A DNA stretch of 36,161 bases from an uncultured Collinsella sp. (GTDB taxonomy: Bacteria > Actinomycetota > Coriobacteriia > Coriobacteriales > Coriobacteriaceae), in NCBI GenBank assembly GCA_902478875.1, contig CABSMZ010000002.1, forward strand, positions 1 through 36,161, read 5' to 3'. The notes beneath the pieces are model-generated. The model was not told the DNA's origin. It did not search any database and saw only the letters and a program-made list of their open reading frames with translations. Both the position numbers and the translations under genes were made by a program. Below, one piece after another: positions 34,221 through 36,161 of the stretch (positions are counted from its first letter, which is position 1; the number at the start of each line of letters is the position of its first letter).

Positions 34221-34925
34221 ATGGTTGAAGCAAATAGCGTTATCCCCCTGTACAAACAGATTGTCCGTGCGCTCTCTGATTCGATCGCCAACGGCACGTA
34301 CCGCCCGGGAGATAAGCTTCCGACCGAGGCGGAGCTCATCGAGCAATTTGGCGTGAGCCGAATAACGGTTCGCTCCGCAATTAAAGAAATGGAAGATGCT
34401 GGGCTTGTTGAGAGGGCCCGAGGCAAGGGCACGTTCGTTTCGTCGGACACACAGATGTATGCCGCGGACGACCGTGAGAGCTTTACCCATTCGTGCCAGC
34501 TTGCGGGAAAACAGGCGTCTACCAGGGTTCTCGCAATGGGCTGGGACTTCCCAAGCCTGCGAGACGCGAAGTTCCTGGGCGTAGACGATACCCAAAAGGT
34601 ATTGCGTAGTCGTCGTCTACGCCTTGTGGATGACAAGCCCACGATGCTGGAAACCAATAGCTATTCCGCTGCGCTTTCTTTTTTGGAGCATGAGTCCCTC
34701 GAGGATTCGCTGATGGCGGTACTTGATCGCCAGGGGATCAAGATGGGCCCCAACACGCGTACGCTCGAGGTCTGCTATGCGAGCGAGCTCGAGGCGGCAT
34801 ACCTTAACGTGGAACTGGACTCTCCGCTGCTTCTGTTTGTCGATAGACGTTATGCGCCAAGCGGCGAGCCGCTTTTCATCTCCCGTCAGGTGTACTGCAC
34901 CGAGCGACTGAAGTTCTATTTGTAA
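34221..34925 (+). CDS. GntR/HutC-family regulator (UTRA), GntR4
   Basis: 234 residues from the ATG at 34221 (an in-frame ATG at 34212 abuts the AAAGG site and is less likely). The winged helix has LYKQIVRALSDSIANGTYRPGDKLPTE, VSRITVRSAIKEMEDAGLV and wing ERARGKGTFVSSD. UTRA follows with LRLVDDKPTMLETNSY and a C-terminal FISRQVYCTERLKF strand. It precedes a PTS EIIA-EIIB pair by 135 bases and probably controls it. Its coding GC looks lower than that of the neighbouring peptidase, as does that of the two PTS genes, which hints at separate acquisition. Confidence 0.88.
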   Translation: MVEANSVIPLYKQIVRALSDSIANGTYRPGDKLPTEAELIEQFGVSRITVRSAIKEMEDAGLVERARGKGTFVSSDTQMYAADDRESFTHSCQLAGKQASTRVLAMGWDFPSLRDAKFLGVDDTQKVLRSRRLRLVDDKPTMLETNSYSAALSFLEHESLEDSLMAVLDRQGIKMGPNTRTLEVCYASELEAAYLNVELDSPLLLFVDRRYAPSGEPLFISRQVYCTERLKFYL

Positions 34926-35060
34926 ATTAGAGATAGATTAGTCTATTTACCGACCAATTGCTACCGTTCGCGGATTTGGAAAATAGACACACCACGTAGG
35001 GCAGATTGCTAATATACTTTGTTATGACAATATAGTACGTCCTATTGGTATTGGAGAACT

Positions 35061-35480
35061 ATGAATAAGATATTGCTAGCGAGTCATGGTTATCTCGCCC
35101 AAGGCATGAAAAGCTCTCTGGAGATTCTGATGGGCACTAACGACCGAATCGAGTGCCTGTGCGCCTATATCGATGACGATTCAAGGGACGTCGCGGCGTT
35201 GATTGATGCATGGATGGAGACGAGGGACCCTGCCGACTCTTGGTTTGTCGTGACTGACATCTTTGGCGGCTCTGTAAACAACGAATTCATCCAGAGGCAG
35301 GCCACCGGATCGTTTACGTTGATCACCGGAATGAACTTGCCGCTGCTGGTGGAAATGGTTACACAGCTGGACTCCCTGGATGCGGACAAGGCCAAAGCCG
35401 CGGTCGAGGGATCACGTTCGTTTATCCAGCTTTGTGAAGCGGCGGATATGCTCTCCGATGTCGAAGAAGAAGAGTTCTAG
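35061..35480 (+). CDS. PTS mannose-family EIIA (stand-alone)
   Basis: 139 residues. MNKILLASHGYLAQG carries the phosphoacceptor H9. VVTDIFGGSVNNEF is the conserved second loop (EIIA of this family: D-x-x-G-G-S/T). It receives phosphate from HPr and passes it to EIIB. ATG follows TTGGAGAACT. Unlike the fused EIIAB at 16231 it is a separate subunit. Lower GC than the upstream window. It follows GntR4 and leads EIIB by 62 bases. Confidence 0.92.
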   Translation: MNKILLASHGYLAQGMKSSLEILMGTNDRIECLCAYIDDDSRDVAALIDAWMETRDPADSWFVVTDIFGGSVNNEFIQRQATGSFTLITGMNLPLLVEMVTQLDSLDADKAKAAVEGSRSFIQLCEAADMLSDVEEEEF

Positions 35481-35542
35481 CTCAAGCTTCAACGAATAAT
35501 TCAACCCTGTCATTACCTTTATTACGTGCGGAGATGATTACG

Positions 35543-36016
35543 ATGATTAAGCTTACGAGGGTCGATTACCGATTGATTCACGGCCAGGTCGCCATGTCTT
35601 GGACGCATGCGCTGGATGTCGATTGCATCCTGTGTGCCAGCGATGCCGTGGCAAAAGACGACATGAGGAAGGCGGCCTTGAGGCTCGCCCGCCCCAGCGG
35701 CGTTAAACTCGTCATCAAGGATGTTGACGCTGCTATCGAGGCGCTCAACAGCGGCGTTACCGACAAGTACTCGCTGTTTATCATTGTTGAGACGATTGAA
35801 GATGCCTATCGTCTCGCTAAGGGTTGCAAAGACATCAAAGAGATCAATCTGGGTGGAACCCGAAAGTCTCCCGAGACCACGCTTCATCCGACCCCCGCGA
35901 TCTTTGCGACCGAAACCGATGCCGAGCATATCCAAGAGCTTGTCAACGATGGCGTGGTTATCGAAATCCGTCAGGTCCCCAATGACTCAAAGGTATTTGC
36001 CAAGGACGTTTTCTAG
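35543..36016 (+). CDS. PTS mannose-family EIIB (stand-alone)
   Basis: 157 residues. MIKLTRVDYRLIHGQVAMSWTHAL places the phospho-His at H13. The domain continues with ILCASDAVAKDDMRKAALRLARPSGVKL and the conserved INLGGTRKS loop. It donates phosphate to sugar bound by EIIC/EIID, which are not in this window. The ATG at 35543 is at good spacing from GTGCGGAG; the ATG at 35534 abuts it. A strong terminator follows at 36067-36098, so the membrane subunits are either in a separate downstream unit or this pair serves a permease elsewhere. Confidence 0.92.
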   Translation: MIKLTRVDYRLIHGQVAMSWTHALDVDCILCASDAVAKDDMRKAALRLARPSGVKLVIKDVDAAIEALNSGVTDKYSLFIIVETIEDAYRLAKGCKDIKEINLGGTRKSPETTLHPTPAIFATETDAEHIQELVNDGVVIEIRQVPNDSKVFAKDVF

Positions 36017-36066
36017 CTGGAAACATGCCATTGTCAAGCATTTATTAACCAGGTCCTCCTTTCTTA

Positions 36067-36098
36067 AGCCCGCCGACCATTTGATCGGCGGGCTTTTT
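36067..36098 (+). terminator. Intrinsic terminator after EIIB
   Basis: AGCCCGCCGA (36067-36076) pairs perfectly with TCGGCGGGCT (36085-36094), followed by TTTT. The last 60 bases of the window are AT-rich with TTATATAA near 36144, possibly the promoter of the next gene. Confidence 0.88.
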
Positions 36099-36161
36099 AT
36101 TAAATAAAAATCAAAAAAATCTGAAATAGCTCTTGCATAGCTAGTTATATAAAGGTCTCTT

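Overview
This is a GC-rich bacterial chromosome fragment. Gene content, codon use and intergenic repeat style fit a gut actinobacterium of the class Coriobacteriia, most likely Collinsella. That assignment rests on overall recognition and not on a marker gene. The first 46 bases are not genomic. They match an Illumina Nextera i7 adapter, so the window begins at an assembly end and the first gene is truncated.

Layout. 47-12691 is mostly housekeeping: a truncated membrane protein, rmuC, an ABC exporter, nth, a DUF4143-type AAA ATPase on the minus strand, mfd, a PAP2 phosphatase, a threonine-aldolase-type lyase and a GNAT acetyltransferase. 12713-27219 is a sugar-amine region. It holds three divergent SIS-domain proteins of the fructoselysine-6-phosphate deglycase (FrlB/GfrE/GfrF/FraB) type, a complete mannose-family PTS (fused EIIA-EIIB, EIIC, EIID), a HAD phosphatase, an EamA transporter and three GntR/UTRA regulators, with a YitT membrane protein and recQ interleaved. 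27599-33940 is again metabolic: an L-2-hydroxyacid (lactate) dehydrogenase, a MetA whose residue 111 predicts acetyl-CoA use, 5-formyl-THF cyclo-ligase and an M16C zinc peptidase. The right end (34221-36016) carries a fourth GntR/UTRA regulator and a second mannose-family EIIA and EIIB, followed by a terminator.

How it works together (inference from family knowledge). The mannose-family PTS would import and 6-phosphorylate an Amadori compound such as fructoselysine or glucoselysine. The SIS enzymes would then split it into a hexose 6-phosphate and a free amine. All three SIS proteins keep the Glu-(16)-His pair used by FraB and by the GlmS isomerase domain. Three deglycases and four regulators, each with its own candidate operator, suggest a modular system for several glycated amines under separate control.

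The intergenic regions are rich in structured repeats. They include a ~120-150 bp element whose stems covary between three copies, a 182-bp inverted-repeat MITE-like element, a REPIN-like double hairpin, a GAGCGTGGAT cluster and several small palindromes. One 41-bp palindrome supplies the ends of two convergent genes.
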